Assembly (NCBI RefSeq): GCF_000021725.1 | Contig: NC_012115.1 | Span: 911,408-975,407 of the forward strand | Reading direction: 5' to 3' | DNA: 64,000 bases | Origin: Nautilia profundicola AmH | GTDB lineage: Bacteria > Campylobacterota > Campylobacteria > Campylobacterales > Nautiliaceae | In this document: piece by piece, positions 16,994 through 26,157 of the stretch | Numbering within the stretch: position 1 is the first letter of the stretch | Layout of the letters: each line of letters starts with the position of its first letter | Program-made: the position numbers and the translations under genes | The notes under the pieces: model-generated | What the model saw: only the letters and a program-made list of their open reading frames with translations | The model's database searches: none | Told to the model about the DNA's origin: nothing

Positions 16994-17026
16994 TGCTACG
17001 TTTATGCTGCTTTTTTAGACTATTAT
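16994..17026 (+). promoter_or_regulatory. acs promoter with TGCTAC-N5-TGCTGC direct repeat
   Basis: TGCTAC (16994-16999), five bases, then TGCTGC (17005-17010): a direct repeat with an 11-bp period. Exactly 10 bp later comes a -10 box, TATTAT (17021-17026). The layout matches activator sites of OmpR/PhoB-type regulators, which replace the -35. The same arrangement precedes yjcH-actP and oadGAB. Confidence 0.75.
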
Positions 17027-17052
17027 AAATAAAAAAGCCTAAAGGAGCATAA

Positions 17053-19008
17053 ATGTTACAAGAAGTATATTATCCTAAAAAAGAAATGTTTAAAGACCCT
17101 GCATTTAAAAATATGTGTGAATATCATGAATTAGTGGAAGAGTTTGAAAAAGACTATGAAGGAACATGGGCGAAATTTGCAAGAGAAAAAATCACTTGGT
17201 TTGAAGATTTCAAACAAACTCTTGATACTTCAAACGCGCCTTTTTATAAATGGTTTGTAGGCGGAAAATTAAATGTTGCATATCAGTGTATCGACAGACA
17301 TTTAGAAAACAGAAAAAACAAAGCTGCAATAATATGGGAAGGTGACAACGGAGAAAAAAGAATAATCACTTATCTTGAACTTTACAGGGAAGTCAACAGA
17401 TTTGCAAACCTTCTTAAAAGTTTGGGAGTTAAAAAAGGAGACAGGGTTGTAATTTATATGCCGATGATTCCTGAAGCGGCTTTTGCAATGCTTGCATGTG
17501 CAAGAATCGGTGCGATTCATAGTGTCGTATTCGGAGGATTTAGTGCAGAAGCACTTAAAGACAGAATTCTTGACGCAGAAGCAAAAGTAGTGATAACTGC
17601 TGACGGTGCGTTTAGAAAAGGCAGCCCTTATATGTTAAAACCTACAGTAGATATAGCGCTTGAAGGCGTTGATATCGTAGAAAAAGTAATAGTTGTTGAA
17701 AGAAACAATGAAGATATTGAGTGGGTAAGCGGAAGAGATATAAGCTATAACGATTTAATAGTAAATCAAAGCGATGAATGTCCTGCTGAAATTATGGACA
17801 GTGAAGATCCGCTATTCTTGTTATATACATCTGGTAGTACCGGAAAACCAAAAGGTGTGCAACACGCACAAGCCGGATATATTCTTTGGGCACAGCTTAC
17901 AATGGAATGGGTATTTGATATAAAAGACAACGACACATACTGGTGTACGGCCGACATCGGCTGGATTACCGGACATACATATATCGTATACGGACCTCTT
18001 GCAGCCGGTGCGACGACTCTTATGTTTGAAGGTGTGCTAACATATCCTGACAGCGGAAGAGCATGGAAAATGGTTGAAGAATATAAAGTTAACCAATTCT
18101 ATACAGCACCTACGGCAATCAGACTTCTTAATAAAATGGGACCTGATGAGCCTAAAAAATACGATTTAAGCTCATTAAGAATTTTAGGAACAGTTGGTGA
18201 GCCTATCGATCCTCCTGCATGGAAATGGTATTACGAAGTTGTAGGTGGTGGTAGATGTTCAATCGTTGATACATGGTGGCAGACTGAAACCGGAGGACAT
18301 ATGATAACACCTCTTCCGGCAGCGACACCTGTAAAACCTGCAAGTGCAACATTCCCTCTTCCGGGAATATTTGCGGAAATTATCGATGAAACAGGTGAAA
18401 GAATGCCAGCACACGAAAAAGGTCTTTTATGTATTACAAAACCGTGGCCGAGTATGATTAGAACTATCTGGGGAGATCCTGAAAGATTTGTAAAAAGTTA
18501 TTTCTCAACTGCCAAAAAAATGGGAGAACCGGTATACTTCTCAGGTGACGGTGCTATGTATGACGAAGACGGATATATCTGGATTACAGGTAGGGTTGAT
18601 GATGTTATAAACGTTTCAGGGCACAGACTCGGAACTGCAGAAATCGAAGCTGCAATTAAAAAACATCCGTTAATTGCCGAAGTTGCTGTTGTCGGAAGAC
18701 CTGATGAAATTAAAGGTGAAAGCGTATTTGCTTATGTTGTTTTAAAAGGTGAAGACACAGTAGCTGAAGAAATGGAAATTATTAAAGAAATCAACGAAAT
18801 AGTAAAAGAGGAAATCGGTGCGATTGCAAAAGTTGACACAGTGGCGTTTGTTCCGGGACTTCCTAAAACAAGAAGCGGTAAAATTATGAGAAGAATCCTT
18901 AGAGCGATAGCAAAAGGTGAAGCAATTACACAAGATACTTCAACACTTGAAGATCCTAAAGTTGTTGAAGCAATCATTGAAGTAGTAAACAGCTGTATTT
19001 TAAAATAA
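17053..19008 (+). CDS. acs: Acetyl-CoA synthetase
   Basis: AMP-forming acetate-CoA ligase, which makes acetyl-CoA from acetate, ATP and CoA via acetyl-AMP. At 651 residues it has the family's usual length. The adenylate-forming P-loop [16 protein letters not shown] is near residues 257-271. [11 protein letters not shown] (motif for the acetate pocket with Trp) and the C-terminal [11 protein letters not shown] follow; the Lys near residue 611 is the acetylation-controlled catalytic lysine in this family. AAAGGAG precedes the ATG at 17053. It is followed one base later by a sensor kinase gene, and shares its promoter motif with yjcH-actP, so acetate uptake and activation are probably co-regulated. 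Confidence 0.97.
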   Translation: MLQEVYYPKKEMFKDPAFKNMCEYHELVEEFEKDYEGTWAKFAREKITWFEDFKQTLDTSNAPFYKWFVGGKLNVAYQCIDRHLENRKNKAAIIWEGDNGEKRIITYLELYREVNRFANLLKSLGVKKGDRVVIYMPMIPEAAFAMLACARIGAIHSVVFGGFSAEALKDRILDAEAKVVITADGAFRKGSPYMLKPTVDIALEGVDIVEKVIVVERNNEDIEWVSGRDISYNDLIVNQSDECPAEIMDSEDPLFLLYTSGSTGKPKGVQHAQAGYILWAQLTMEWVFDIKDNDTYWCTADIGWITGHTYIVYGPLAAGATTLMFEGVLTYPDSGRAWKMVEEYKVNQFYTAPTAIRLLNKMGPDEPKKYDLSSLRILGTVGEPIDPPAWKWYYEVVGGGRCSIVDTWWQTETGGHMITPLPAATPVKPASATFPLPGIFAEIIDETGERMPAHEKGLLCITKPWPSMIRTIWGDPERFVKSYFSTAKKMGEPVYFSGDGAMYDEDGYIWITGRVDDVINVSGHRLGTAEIEAAIKKHPLIAEVAVVGRPDEIKGESVFAYVVLKGEDTVAEEMEIIKEINEIVKEEIGAIAKVDTVAFVPGLPKTRSGKIMRRILRAIAKGEAITQDTSTLEDPKVVEAIIEVVNSCILK

Positions 19009-19009
19009 A

Positions 19010-20374
19010 GTGAAAACCTTATCATTAAATAAAATATATCTCGGAGGGGTTTCCCTTCTATTTATTTTATCGGTTATTTTTACATCATTAGCTATCTTCG
19101 AAGAATACAGGGACTTTGAAAGAGAAACTGTAAAAATTAAACAGGAATTTATTCAAAAAACAAATCAAAAACTGCAACTGACCGCACATAAAATTGATCA
19201 AATATTAAAAATATCTCCTAATAATTACATACAAATTTTAAACATTATTTTGGATAAATCGATATATGTTGAAATTAAAAAAAATAACAAAACTATTTTC
19301 ATACACTCAAACCCTCCTAAAAAACCGATTTCATATACACTTAATGACAATAACTTCATTATAACCCTTCAAGATTCTTTTTCTAAAATAGAAAAACTGA
19401 TTAAAGAAAAGAAAAAAGCTCTCATACACAAACTGACTAAAACAATGCTAAACTTTTTAACTTTAGCATTCATAATATACATGTCGGCACTTGGAGGATT
19501 TTATCTTCTGAACGAATTTTTAAAAGAAGAAATAAATATATTCGTAAAATTTTTCCAAAAAGCTTACCAGGAACATATATACATTAAATTCAGTGATATT
19601 AAAATAAAAGAATTTTTAAATATTGCCGTATATGTAAATAAAATGCTAAAAGAAATCAACTCTCAAAACAAAAAATTAGAAAGATTAAATTTAACACTTG
19701 AAGAAAAAGTACGTCAAAAAACAAGAAAACTTCAAAACCTAATAAATGAACAGGAAAATTTCATCAAAACAGCTATACATGAAATAAATACACCGCTTGC
19801 TATAATCCTGACATCTCTTAATTTTCTTGATAAAAACGACAAAAATGTTCAAAGAATAGAATCCGCAGTGCTTATGATAAACAATATTTATGCTGATTTA
19901 AGTTTTGTTTTAAAATATAAACACAAAGACTACCCTTTACAGATCATAAATATAAAAGATGTATTAACCGAAAGAATACAATTCTTCGAAACAATAGCAA
20001 ACGCAAAGAAATTAAAATTCGAATATGAAATTAATGATTTTAACGTATGTATCAATAAAGAAGAATTAATCAGAATAATAGACAACAACCTTTCAAACGC
20101 TATTAAATATTCAATTCCGAACTCTACAGTAAAAATTAAAACCGGCAACAATACTTTAATTTTTGAAAACAAAACAAATGAAATAAACAATATAGATAAA
20201 TTTTTCGAACCTTTTTATAAGGAACACGAAAATACTTCAGGTTTTGGACTTGGACTTTATTTAGTCAATGAAATATGTAAAAAATACAATATTAAAGTCA
20301 CAATATCACATAAAGATAATATAATAATGTTTGAATATCAATTTAAGGAATGTAATGAAAATAGTCTTGGTTGA
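19010..20374 (+). CDS. Sensor histidine kinase
   Basis: 454-residue membrane sensor kinase. TM1 is at about 10-30; a 115-residue periplasmic loop of no recognised family follows; TM2 is at about 147-168; then comes a coiled linker. The dimerisation/phosphoacceptor helix has His257 in KTAIHEINTPL, and the ATPase domain has NNLSNAIKYS (N box) and GFGLGLYLV (G box). The D-box is weak. It starts at GTG one base after acs and overlaps the response-regulator gene by 20 bases, so acs, kinase and regulator form one operon. The ligand is unknown; acetate or a related carbon signal is suggested only by the neighbourhood. Confidence 0.9.
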   Translation: MKTLSLNKIYLGGVSLLFILSVIFTSLAIFEEYRDFERETVKIKQEFIQKTNQKLQLTAHKIDQILKISPNNYIQILNIILDKSIYVEIKKNNKTIFIHSNPPKKPISYTLNDNNFIITLQDSFSKIEKLIKEKKKALIHKLTKTMLNFLTLAFIIYMSALGGFYLLNEFLKEEINIFVKFFQKAYQEHIYIKFSDIKIKEFLNIAVYVNKMLKEINSQNKKLERLNLTLEEKVRQKTRKLQNLINEQENFIKTAIHEINTPLAIILTSLNFLDKNDKNVQRIESAVLMINNIYADLSFVLKYKHKDYPLQIINIKDVLTERIQFFETIANAKKLKFEYEINDFNVCINKEELIRIIDNNLSNAIKYSIPNSTVKIKTGNNTLIFENKTNEINNIDKFFEPFYKEHENTSGFGLGLYLVNEICKKYNIKVTISHKDNIIMFEYQFKECNENSLG

Positions 20375-21005
20375 GGATGAATACTCTCTAAACGAAATAA
20401 TCACCGAATATCTTGAAAAAGAAGGATATTTTGTAAAGTCGTTTATTGACGGTAAAGACGCCTATGAATATTTGAAAAAGGAGAATTTCGATATTCTTAT
20501 ATTAGATATTCACCTTCCGAATATTGACGGATTTTCCATCTTAGAAGCACTGCAAAAAGAAAAACTCTCACCACCAACAATATTCATCAGTGCCATGAAC
20601 AGTATTGAACATATTACGAAAGCTTATGATTTAGGATGTTTCGATTATTTTAAAAAACCTTTTTATCTTCAAGAATTACATATTAAAATAGAAAGATTGG
20701 GAAGCCAGCTAAATCCAAACGAAAAAAATTTCATCAAACTGTCTAAAAGATATAAATTCGATGTACAAAACAACGAATTATTATTTGATAATTCTCAGGA
20801 AATATTAAGCAACATACATAGAAATATAATAAAACTACTTGCTCTGAATAAAGGCAAAAGTGTAACTTTTGAGATGTTAAGAGACGACATATGGGAAGGG
20901 GAAGTAGACAATGCCACTATAAGAGCGGAAATCAGCCGTCTTAAAAAATCTCTTAAAGAAGACTTCATTCAGAATATAAGAGGAGTCGGATACATTATCA
21001 AATAG
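20355..21005 (+). CDS. OmpR/PhoB-family response regulator
   Basis: 216-residue response regulator partnered with the kinase it overlaps. The receiver domain has acidic VEDE at 6-9, phospho-acceptor Asp51 (ILDIHLPNIDG), a conserved Ser/Ala patch (FISAMN) and Lys in FKKPF. The C-terminal winged helix ends with the typical IRAEISRLKKSL recognition helix and IRGVGYIIK. I place the start at ATG 20355, where AAGGA lies five bases upstream; an in-frame ATG at 20331 has no such site. Regulators of this family bind direct repeats with an 11-bp period, as found before acs, yjcH and oadG, so it is the best candidate reader of that motif. Confidence 0.9.
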   Translation: MKIVLVEDEYSLNEIITEYLEKEGYFVKSFIDGKDAYEYLKKENFDILILDIHLPNIDGFSILEALQKEKLSPPTIFISAMNSIEHITKAYDLGCFDYFKKPFYLQELHIKIERLGSQLNPNEKNFIKLSKRYKFDVQNNELLFDNSQEILSNIHRNIIKLLALNKGKSVTFEMLRDDIWEGEVDNATIRAEISRLKKSLKEDFIQNIRGVGYIIK

Positions 21006-21200
21006 TTAGTGAGGTTAGTTAAGTTATTAGGGTTGTTATTGTTAATTGGTATATTAGTTATTAGTAGATTGGTTATTAAAGTTTTTATGTTTTTAAGATT
21101 AGATAAATTAAAAAATCATTAAACTTGATTCTGAGACTATACGTATCTAAATTTCATTTAATTCTCAATTTTTCACAGACTTCGTTCACTTCATTTCATT

Positions 21201-21240
21201 ACATTTTCCATTTTACATTGTTCATTTTTCATTTTTCATT
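21201..21240 (+). repeat. Degenerate heptanucleotide tandem repeat upstream of yjcH-actP
   Basis: Units ACATTTT, CCATTTT, ACATTGT, TCATTTT, TCATTTT and a partial TCATT. They are the reverse complement of the units found inside uup. Confidence 0.65.
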
Positions 21241-21302
21241 ATTTGTTACTTTTCTACCCACAAATTAATTTTTATTTAACTTTTTATACCCTAACATTCA
21301 AA

Positions 21303-21335
21303 TGCTACTTTTATGCTACGAAAAAGTTTTATCAT
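21303..21335 (+). promoter_or_regulatory. yjcH-actP promoter with perfect TGCTAC-N5-TGCTAC direct repeat
   Basis: TGCTAC at 21303-21308 and again at 21314-21319, an 11-bp period; then 10 bp and the -10 box TATCAT at 21330-21335. Of the three sites with this layout it has the most perfect repeat. Confidence 0.78.
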
Positions 21336-21365
21336 AAAGTTGTAAAAAATTCAAAAGGAGACTTA

Positions 21366-21698
21366 ATGACTAAAGAAGCGATTGAGCTTATCAAAAGCAA
21401 TCCGGATTATCAGCGCTTAGTTAAAACGAGAAGTAAATTTGCATGGACACTTACGTTTGTATTGCTTGCAATTTACTATTCGTTTATTTTAACTATCGCT
21501 TTTGATCCGCAAATTCTCGGAACTCCTATTTCACAAGGTTCTGTGATTACTATCGGTATTCCTATCGGTTTACTTATTATTGTTGCGGCATTTATACTTA
21601 CAGGTATTTATGTAAACAAAGCAAACAAAGAGTTCGATGACTTAACAAAAAAAGTAAAAATCGAACTTGAAAAAGAACTTGAAAAAGGAGCACAATGA
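21366..21698 (+). CDS. yjcH: DUF485 membrane protein, ActP partner
   Basis: 110-residue inner-membrane protein of the DUF485/YjcH family, which almost always accompanies the acetate symporter ActP; its role is unknown but a subunit or regulator is likely. It has two hydrophobic helices (about 26-48 and 60-83) and a charged C-terminal helix rich in Lys and Glu. I place the start at 21366, six bases after AAAAGGAG (21353-21360); an upstream in-frame ATG at 21243 would run through the promoter and is rejected. Its TGA overlaps the actP ATG. Confidence 0.9.
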   Translation: MTKEAIELIKSNPDYQRLVKTRSKFAWTLTFVLLAIYYSFILTIAFDPQILGTPISQGSVITIGIPIGLLIIVAAFILTGIYVNKANKEFDDLTKKVKIELEKELEKGAQ

Positions 21699-23341
21699 AA
21701 AAGCTATTAATTTTGGCACTATCTTTCGGTTCGTTGTTTGCAGCTGGAGCAATAACGGGAGAAGTGCAAAGACAACCGTTAAACGTTTCCGCTGTTGTAA
21801 TGTTCTTAGTTTTCGTTCTTGCAACGCTTGGTATTACTTACTGGGCGGCAAAAAGAACAAGAACGGCTAAAGATTTCTATACAGCAGGCGGTGGTATTAC
21901 AGGATTCCAAAACGGACTGGCTCTTGCAGGTGATTACATGTCTGCAGCATCGTTTTTAGGAATTTCAGGTTTGGTATATTTAAAAGGTTACGACGGACTG
22001 ATTTATTCAATCGGTTTTTTAGTTGGTTGGCCGTTTGTACTTTTTTTAATTGCTGAAAGACTGAGAAACCTTGGTAAATACACATTTGCAGATGTTGTAT
22101 CTTTCAGACTAAAACAAGGTCCGATCAGAACACTTGCTGCATTTGGTGGTATCGCTACTGTTTTACTGTATCTTATCGCTCAGATGGTTGGTAGTGGTAA
22201 ACTTATTCAGATTTTATTCGGACTTCCATATTCATATGCTGTAATAATTGTAGGTGTTTTAATGATTCTTTACGTAACATTCGGTGGTATGCTTGCAACT
22301 ACATGGGTACAGATCATTAAAGCCACACTTTTACTACTTGGTGCAACATTTATGGCACTTGCTGTTATGGTGCATTTCGGTTTTAATTTTGAAGAATTCT
22401 TCAGAAAAGCTATTGAAGTACATCCTCTTCATGATAAAATCATGGCACCTGGCGGTTTAGTCAGTGATCCATATTCGGCAATAAGTTTAGGAATTGCACT
22501 TATGTTCGGTCTTGCTGGACTACCGCACATTCTTATGAGATTCTTTACTGTTGCAGATGCTAAGGAAGCAAGAAAATCAGTATTTTTCGCTACAGGTTTT
22601 ATCGGATATTTTTACATGCTGACATTCATTATCGGATTCGGTGCAATCGTATTCGTATCAACTAATCCTGAATATCTTGATGCGGCAGGTAAATTAATCG
22701 GTGGTAACAACATGGCTGCAATTCACTTGGCACATGCTCTTGGTGGTAACCTGTTCTTAGGATTTATCTCAGCAGTTGCATTTGCTACTATTTTAGCGGT
22801 TGTATCAGGGCTTACTCTTGCAGGTGCAAGTGCAATAAGCCATGATTTATACGCAAACGTTGTAAAAAAAGGTAAAATCGACGAAAAACAAGAGATGAAA
22901 ATTTCTAAAATAGCTACACTTGTAATCGGTGTACTTGCTATTATTTTAGGTATTGCGTTTGAAAAACAAAACATTGCATTTATGGTTGGACTTGCGTTTG
23001 CAATCGCCGCAAGTGCAAACTTCCCTGTACTTTTCTTATCAATGTATTGGAAAAACCTAACAACAAGAGGTGCGGTAATAGGCGGAAGTATCGGTCTTGC
23101 TACAGCAGTTTTATTAGTTATTTTAGGACCGACTGTATGGGTGTCAATCTTCGGATTCGATAAACCTATATTCCCTTCAAAATACCCGGCGCTTGTAAGT
23201 GTTACAGTTGCGTTTGTTGCAATATGGTTCTTTTCAATTACAGATAAAAGTGAAGATGCAAAAAAAGAAAGAGAAGCGTTTGAAGCCCAACTTATCAGAT
23301 CAGAAACTGGAATCGGTGCAGAAGGTGCCGCAAAACATTAA
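21695..23341 (+). CDS. actP: Cation/acetate symporter
   Basis: 548-residue SSS-family symporter of the ActP type, which takes up acetate (and in other bacteria glycolate or tellurite) with Na+ or H+. It begins with a signal-like hydrophobic segment, as in E. coli ActP, then about 13 transmembrane segments. Family marks include [20 protein letters not shown] in the first core helices, the Na+-site region [18 protein letters not shown], and [12 protein letters not shown]. It overlaps yjcH (ATGA), lies under the TGCTAC-repeat promoter shared with acs, and is followed by two genes with no membrane role, a nucleotidyltransferase-like protein and an exonuclease. Confidence 0.95.
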   Translation: MKKLLILALSFGSLFAAGAITGEVQRQPLNVSAVVMFLVFVLATLGITYWAAKRTRTAKDFYTAGGGITGFQNGLALAGDYMSAASFLGISGLVYLKGYDGLIYSIGFLVGWPFVLFLIAERLRNLGKYTFADVVSFRLKQGPIRTLAAFGGIATVLLYLIAQMVGSGKLIQILFGLPYSYAVIIVGVLMILYVTFGGMLATTWVQIIKATLLLLGATFMALAVMVHFGFNFEEFFRKAIEVHPLHDKIMAPGGLVSDPYSAISLGIALMFGLAGLPHILMRFFTVADAKEARKSVFFATGFIGYFYMLTFIIGFGAIVFVSTNPEYLDAAGKLIGGNNMAAIHLAHALGGNLFLGFISAVAFATILAVVSGLTLAGASAISHDLYANVVKKGKIDEKQEMKISKIATLVIGVLAIILGIAFEKQNIAFMVGLAFAIAASANFPVLFLSMYWKNLTTRGAVIGGSIGLATAVLLVILGPTVWVSIFGFDKPIFPSKYPALVSVTVAFVAIWFFSITDKSEDAKKEREAFEAQLIRSETGIGAEGAAKH

Positions 23342-23349
23342 GGATATTT

Positions 23350-25089
23350 ATGCAAGAAACCAAACAATATCTATCATCTATACCTCCTTTCGATTTACTT
23401 ACGGAGGAGGAACTCTCCTCCGTTGTAAATAACACGGATATAGTCTATTACACACCCGGAAGTAAAATAAAAGCTGAAAATTTACTGATTATCATAAAAG
23501 GTAAAATAAAAAGCGAGAATGAAGTGTTTACTTCTGAAGATGTTGTTTTTGCAAAAGAAATTATTGAAAACAAAGCATCTGAATTTGAAATATTGGAAGA
23601 GTGTCTTTGTTATGAAATAAAAAGAGATATTTTTCTTGAAGTTTTAAACAAAAATCATAAATTTAAAAATTATTTTCTCCAAGACATTGCAAGCAAACTT
23701 CAGACTTTAAGAAAAAAATCTCTTGAAAACCAGTTTAGCAGTTTTCTATCAGCCAGGGTTAAAGATTTAATTATACATCCCGTAACTTTCGTAAGCGGAA
23801 CCGATTCAATAAAAAGTTCCGTTATTAAAAAAGAAAAAGAAAATTCTTCAGCCATTATTATAGATAACACCGCAATAGTTACGGATTCAAATTTGAGAAA
23901 AGTAATTACAGAAGATATTCCTTCCTCAAATCCGATAAAAAATATAGCAACCAATAATATAGTAACCATAGAGGACGAAGACTTTTTATTTAACGCCCTG
24001 CTTCTTATGACAAAACACAATATAAAAAGATTAATAGTTACAAATGAAGACAAAATAATCGGCTCTATCGAACAGATTGATTTGTTAAGCTATTTTTCAA
24101 ATCATTCGTATTTGATCAGTGTTAAAATAGAAAAAGCAAAAAATATTGACGATCTCAAAGAGATTACAAACGGACTTGTGGATTTAACAAATCTTCTTTT
24201 CAATAAAGGACTTAAAGCCAGATACATTGCAAGAATAATTAGTGAACTTAACCGTAAAATCTTCAGCAAAGTCAGCGAATTTGTTTTTGATGAAACATAT
24301 AAAGAAAATATTTCATTAATCGTAATGGGCAGTGAAGGCAGGGGTGAGCAGATTATAAGAACAGATCAGGACAACGGAGCGGTTATAAACGATACATTTA
24401 ACTATGATATAAAAAAATTTGAGAAATTTTCCGAATATTTAAAGACACTCGGCTTTCCTGAGTGTCCGGGTAAAGTAATGGTAAACAATCCTTTTTGGTC
24501 AAAACCTCTTAAAGAATTTAAAAAAGATATTTTCGAGTGGCTTGACACCCCTACTCAGGAAAATATGATGAATCTTGCAATACTTCTTGACGCAAATGTC
24601 GTATGGGGAGATGAAAAATATTTAAATGAACTTAAAAAGTACCTTTTTGAACATATAAGCGACAATGCTACGCTTCTTAGTTCTTTCGCATCATTTGTTG
24701 ACCAGTTTGAACTGCCTATCGGCATATTGGGACTTAAAGAAAAAGTCGATATGAAAAAAATAAGATTTATTATAGTACACGCCGCAAGGGCTTTTGCACT
24801 TGAATATAAAATACAAAAAACATCTACTGTTGAAAGAATAAAAGAACTTAATAATATAGGCATTATCAATAGACAGTTTGCAACTGAACTTATCGAAAGC
24901 TTTGATGTTATACTTACATTAACACTTAAAAGCAAACTTGAGCAGATAAATAACGCAAAGCCGGCAACCAATATACTCAATATAAAAAATTTAAGCAAAA
25001 TTGAAAAAGATATGTTAAAAGACAGCGTGAAAGTTATTGCCGAATTTAAAAAACTCACAAAACATCACTTTCATTTAAGTGTGCTTTGA
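23350..25089 (+). CDS. cNMP-binding-like / CBS / DUF294 nucleotidyltransferase-like protein
   Basis: 579-residue cytoplasmic protein, probably regulatory. The N-terminal 110 residues resemble a cyclic-nucleotide-binding fold, a CBS pair covers about 140-250, and the DUF294 putative nucleotidyltransferase domain has GSEGRGEQIIRTDQDNG with the NTase G-S and D-x-D residues. A substrate-binding DUF294_C helical domain ends the protein. Such proteins resemble GlnD-type uridylyltransferases, but no substrate is known. It starts eight bases after actP, and its TGA overlaps the exonuclease ATG. I recall the same gene trio near acetate transporters in other proteobacteria, so it may tune acetate uptake. 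Confidence 0.85.
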   Translation: MQETKQYLSSIPPFDLLTEEELSSVVNNTDIVYYTPGSKIKAENLLIIIKGKIKSENEVFTSEDVVFAKEIIENKASEFEILEECLCYEIKRDIFLEVLNKNHKFKNYFLQDIASKLQTLRKKSLENQFSSFLSARVKDLIIHPVTFVSGTDSIKSSVIKKEKENSSAIIIDNTAIVTDSNLRKVITEDIPSSNPIKNIATNNIVTIEDEDFLFNALLLMTKHNIKRLIVTNEDKIIGSIEQIDLLSYFSNHSYLISVKIEKAKNIDDLKEITNGLVDLTNLLFNKGLKARYIARIISELNRKIFSKVSEFVFDETYKENISLIVMGSEGRGEQIIRTDQDNGAVINDTFNYDIKKFEKFSEYLKTLGFPECPGKVMVNNPFWSKPLKEFKKDIFEWLDTPTQENMMNLAILLDANVVWGDEKYLNELKKYLFEHISDNATLLSSFASFVDQFELPIGILGLKEKVDMKKIRFIIVHAARAFALEYKIQKTSTVERIKELNNIGIINRQFATELIESFDVILTLTLKSKLEQINNAKPATNILNIKNLSKIEKDMLKDSVKVIAEFKKLTKHHFHLSVL

Positions 25090-25700
25090 TGTTTGGGAAA
25101 TTTTTTAAAGAATTAGAAAAGAAAAAACTTAAAGATAAAAATTTTGAATTTCTGTTTGATGAATACGAAGGCGATGAAGTTGTCGTGGTTGACACCGAAA
25201 CCACGGGACTTGACAGAAAAAAAGACGAAATCATTTCAATAGGTGCCGTAATTGTTAAGAACAACAGAGTCCTTTTAAGCCGAAAATTTCACATTTTTGT
25301 CAAACCTTCAAAAGAACTCAGTATTGAAAGTATCAAAATTCACAAAATAACGCCCGATATGCTTAAAAACGCTCTTGAGCCGGAAACAGCTATAAAAATG
25401 TTTTTAAACTTTATAAAAAACAGGCCTCTTGTCGGATATTACCTCGAATTTGACGTAGCAATGCTTAATAAACTTACAAAAAGATACCTCGGAATTAAGC
25501 TTCCTAACAGACAAATAGAAGTTTCAGCCGTTTATTACGATAAAAAAATAGGCCTTATTCCTCAAAAACATATCGATTTAAGGTTTGATTCTATTATGAA
25601 AGATCTGAACCTTCCAATAATTGGAAAACATGATGCGCTAAACGATGCAATAATGACCGCCTTGATGTATATTAAACTTCAAAACTGTAAAAAAATATAA
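25089..25700 (+). CDS. DnaQ-like 3'-5' exonuclease
   Basis: 203-residue DEDDh exonuclease-fold protein. ExoI is VVVDTETTGLDRKKDEI with the first Asp-Glu pair, ExoII has YYLEFDVAMLNKL, and ExoIII is GKHDALNDAIMTALMY with the His-Asp pair. It lacks polymerase III epsilon C-terminal features and sits at the end of the actP operon, so it is more likely an accessory nuclease than the proofreading subunit. The start is ATG 25089, overlapping the upstream TGA. Together with the DUF294 protein it forms a pair often found together. A hairpin-forming region follows. Confidence 0.88.
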   Translation: MFGKFFKELEKKKLKDKNFEFLFDEYEGDEVVVVDTETTGLDRKKDEIISIGAVIVKNNRVLLSRKFHIFVKPSKELSIESIKIHKITPDMLKNALEPETAIKMFLNFIKNRPLVGYYLEFDVAMLNKLTKRYLGIKLPNRQIEVSAVYYDKKIGLIPQKHIDLRFDSIMKDLNLPIIGKHDALNDAIMTALMYIKLQNCKKI

Positions 25701-25708
25701 TCTACCCT

Positions 25709-25816
25709 TCTGAAAAATATCATTTTGAGAAAACATCTGCAGCGTAATGGTCGAAATTTCTGAGAATTTTCGGGTACCATAGCGAAGCCGTTTGAAAAAA
25801 CGATATATTTCAAAGA
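25709..25816. repeat. Long imperfect palindrome (about 105 bp)
   Basis: The left arm starting TGAAAAATATCATTTT at 25711 matches the reverse complement of the right arm ending at 25812 (TGAAATATATCGTTTT), with further pairing around GCGTAATGGT and its partner ACCATAGCG. The centre (25752-25772) is itself a palindrome with mismatches, CGAAATTTCTGAGAATTTTCG less its last base. No U-tract follows, so it is not a standard terminator. It could be a REP/MITE-like element. Confidence 0.55.
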
Positions 25817-25828
25817 ACACAATTGTAA

Positions 25829-25876
25829 TTTTCACTACTCATTTTTAATTTTTCACTTTACATTTTTCATTTTCAA
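25829..25876 (+). repeat. Degenerate heptanucleotide tandem repeat before oadG
   Basis: Seven heptads from TTTTCAC through TTTTAAT, TTTTCAC, TTTACAT and TTTTCAT to TTTCAAT. The last unit runs directly into the TGCTAT half-site of the oad promoter. Confidence 0.6.
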
Positions 25877-25909
25877 TGCTATATTGTTGCTACACTTATT
25901 TGTTAGTAT
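25877..25909 (+). promoter_or_regulatory. oadGAB promoter with TGCTAT-N5-TGCTAC direct repeat
   Basis: TGCTAT at 25877-25882 and TGCTAC at 25888-25893, an 11-bp period, then 10 bp to the -10 box TAGTAT at 25904-25909. The same geometry precedes acs and yjcH-actP, placing the oxaloacetate decarboxylase operon in the same candidate regulon. Confidence 0.68.
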
Positions 25910-25932
25910 TTGCAAAATTTTAAGGAGACGCC

Positions 25933-26157
25933 ATGATACTCGAAGCTCTCAAATATATGGTACTCGGAATGACGGTGGTTTTCGCATTTCTCTACTTATT
26001 GACCGTTATTCTTGAATTTCAAAGAAAAATAATTGAAAAATATTTCCCCGAGGATGAACCCCCAAAACAAAAACCGAAATCAAAAAAAGACAAACTAAAA
26101 AAAGTGGCGGCAATTGCGGCGGCAATACATCATAAAAGGACTCAAAATGGCAACTAA
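25933..26157 (+). CDS. oadG: Sodium-pumping decarboxylase gamma subunit
   Basis: 74-residue OadG-type subunit: one N-terminal transmembrane helix with the family pattern GMTVVFAFLYLLTVIL, then a proline- and lysine-rich cytoplasmic tail that in OadG binds the alpha subunit and helps assemble the complex. AAGGAG lies upstream of the ATG. It overlaps oadA by 11 bases. The Lys-rich tail replaces the His-rich, Zn-binding end seen in Klebsiella OadG, though one His-His pair remains near the end. Confidence 0.88.
   Translation: MILEALKYMVLGMTVVFAFLYLLTVILEFQRKIIEKYFPEDEPPKQKPKSKKDKLKKVAAIAAAIHHKRTQNGN

Larger units (their letters stand above)
21006..21365. other. 360-base intergenic region before yjcH-actP
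   Basis: No open gene. From left to right it holds a low-complexity GTTA-rich stretch (21006-21090), AT-rich DNA, a TCATTTT-type heptanucleotide repeat (21201-21240), and the yjcH-actP promoter with the TGCTAC direct repeat and its -10 box (21303-21335). An AAAAGGAG ribosome-binding site follows at 21353-21360. Confidence 0.7.

Noticed and set aside
21201..21240. Tandem repeats considered as a CRISPR array
   Set aside because: Unit length is 7-8 bases with no spacers and no cas genes in the window.
24555..25058. 167-codon minus-strand open frame opposite the DUF294 gene
   Set aside because: Shadow of a clear coding gene; composition is that of reversed Lys/Glu-rich codons and there is no start signal.
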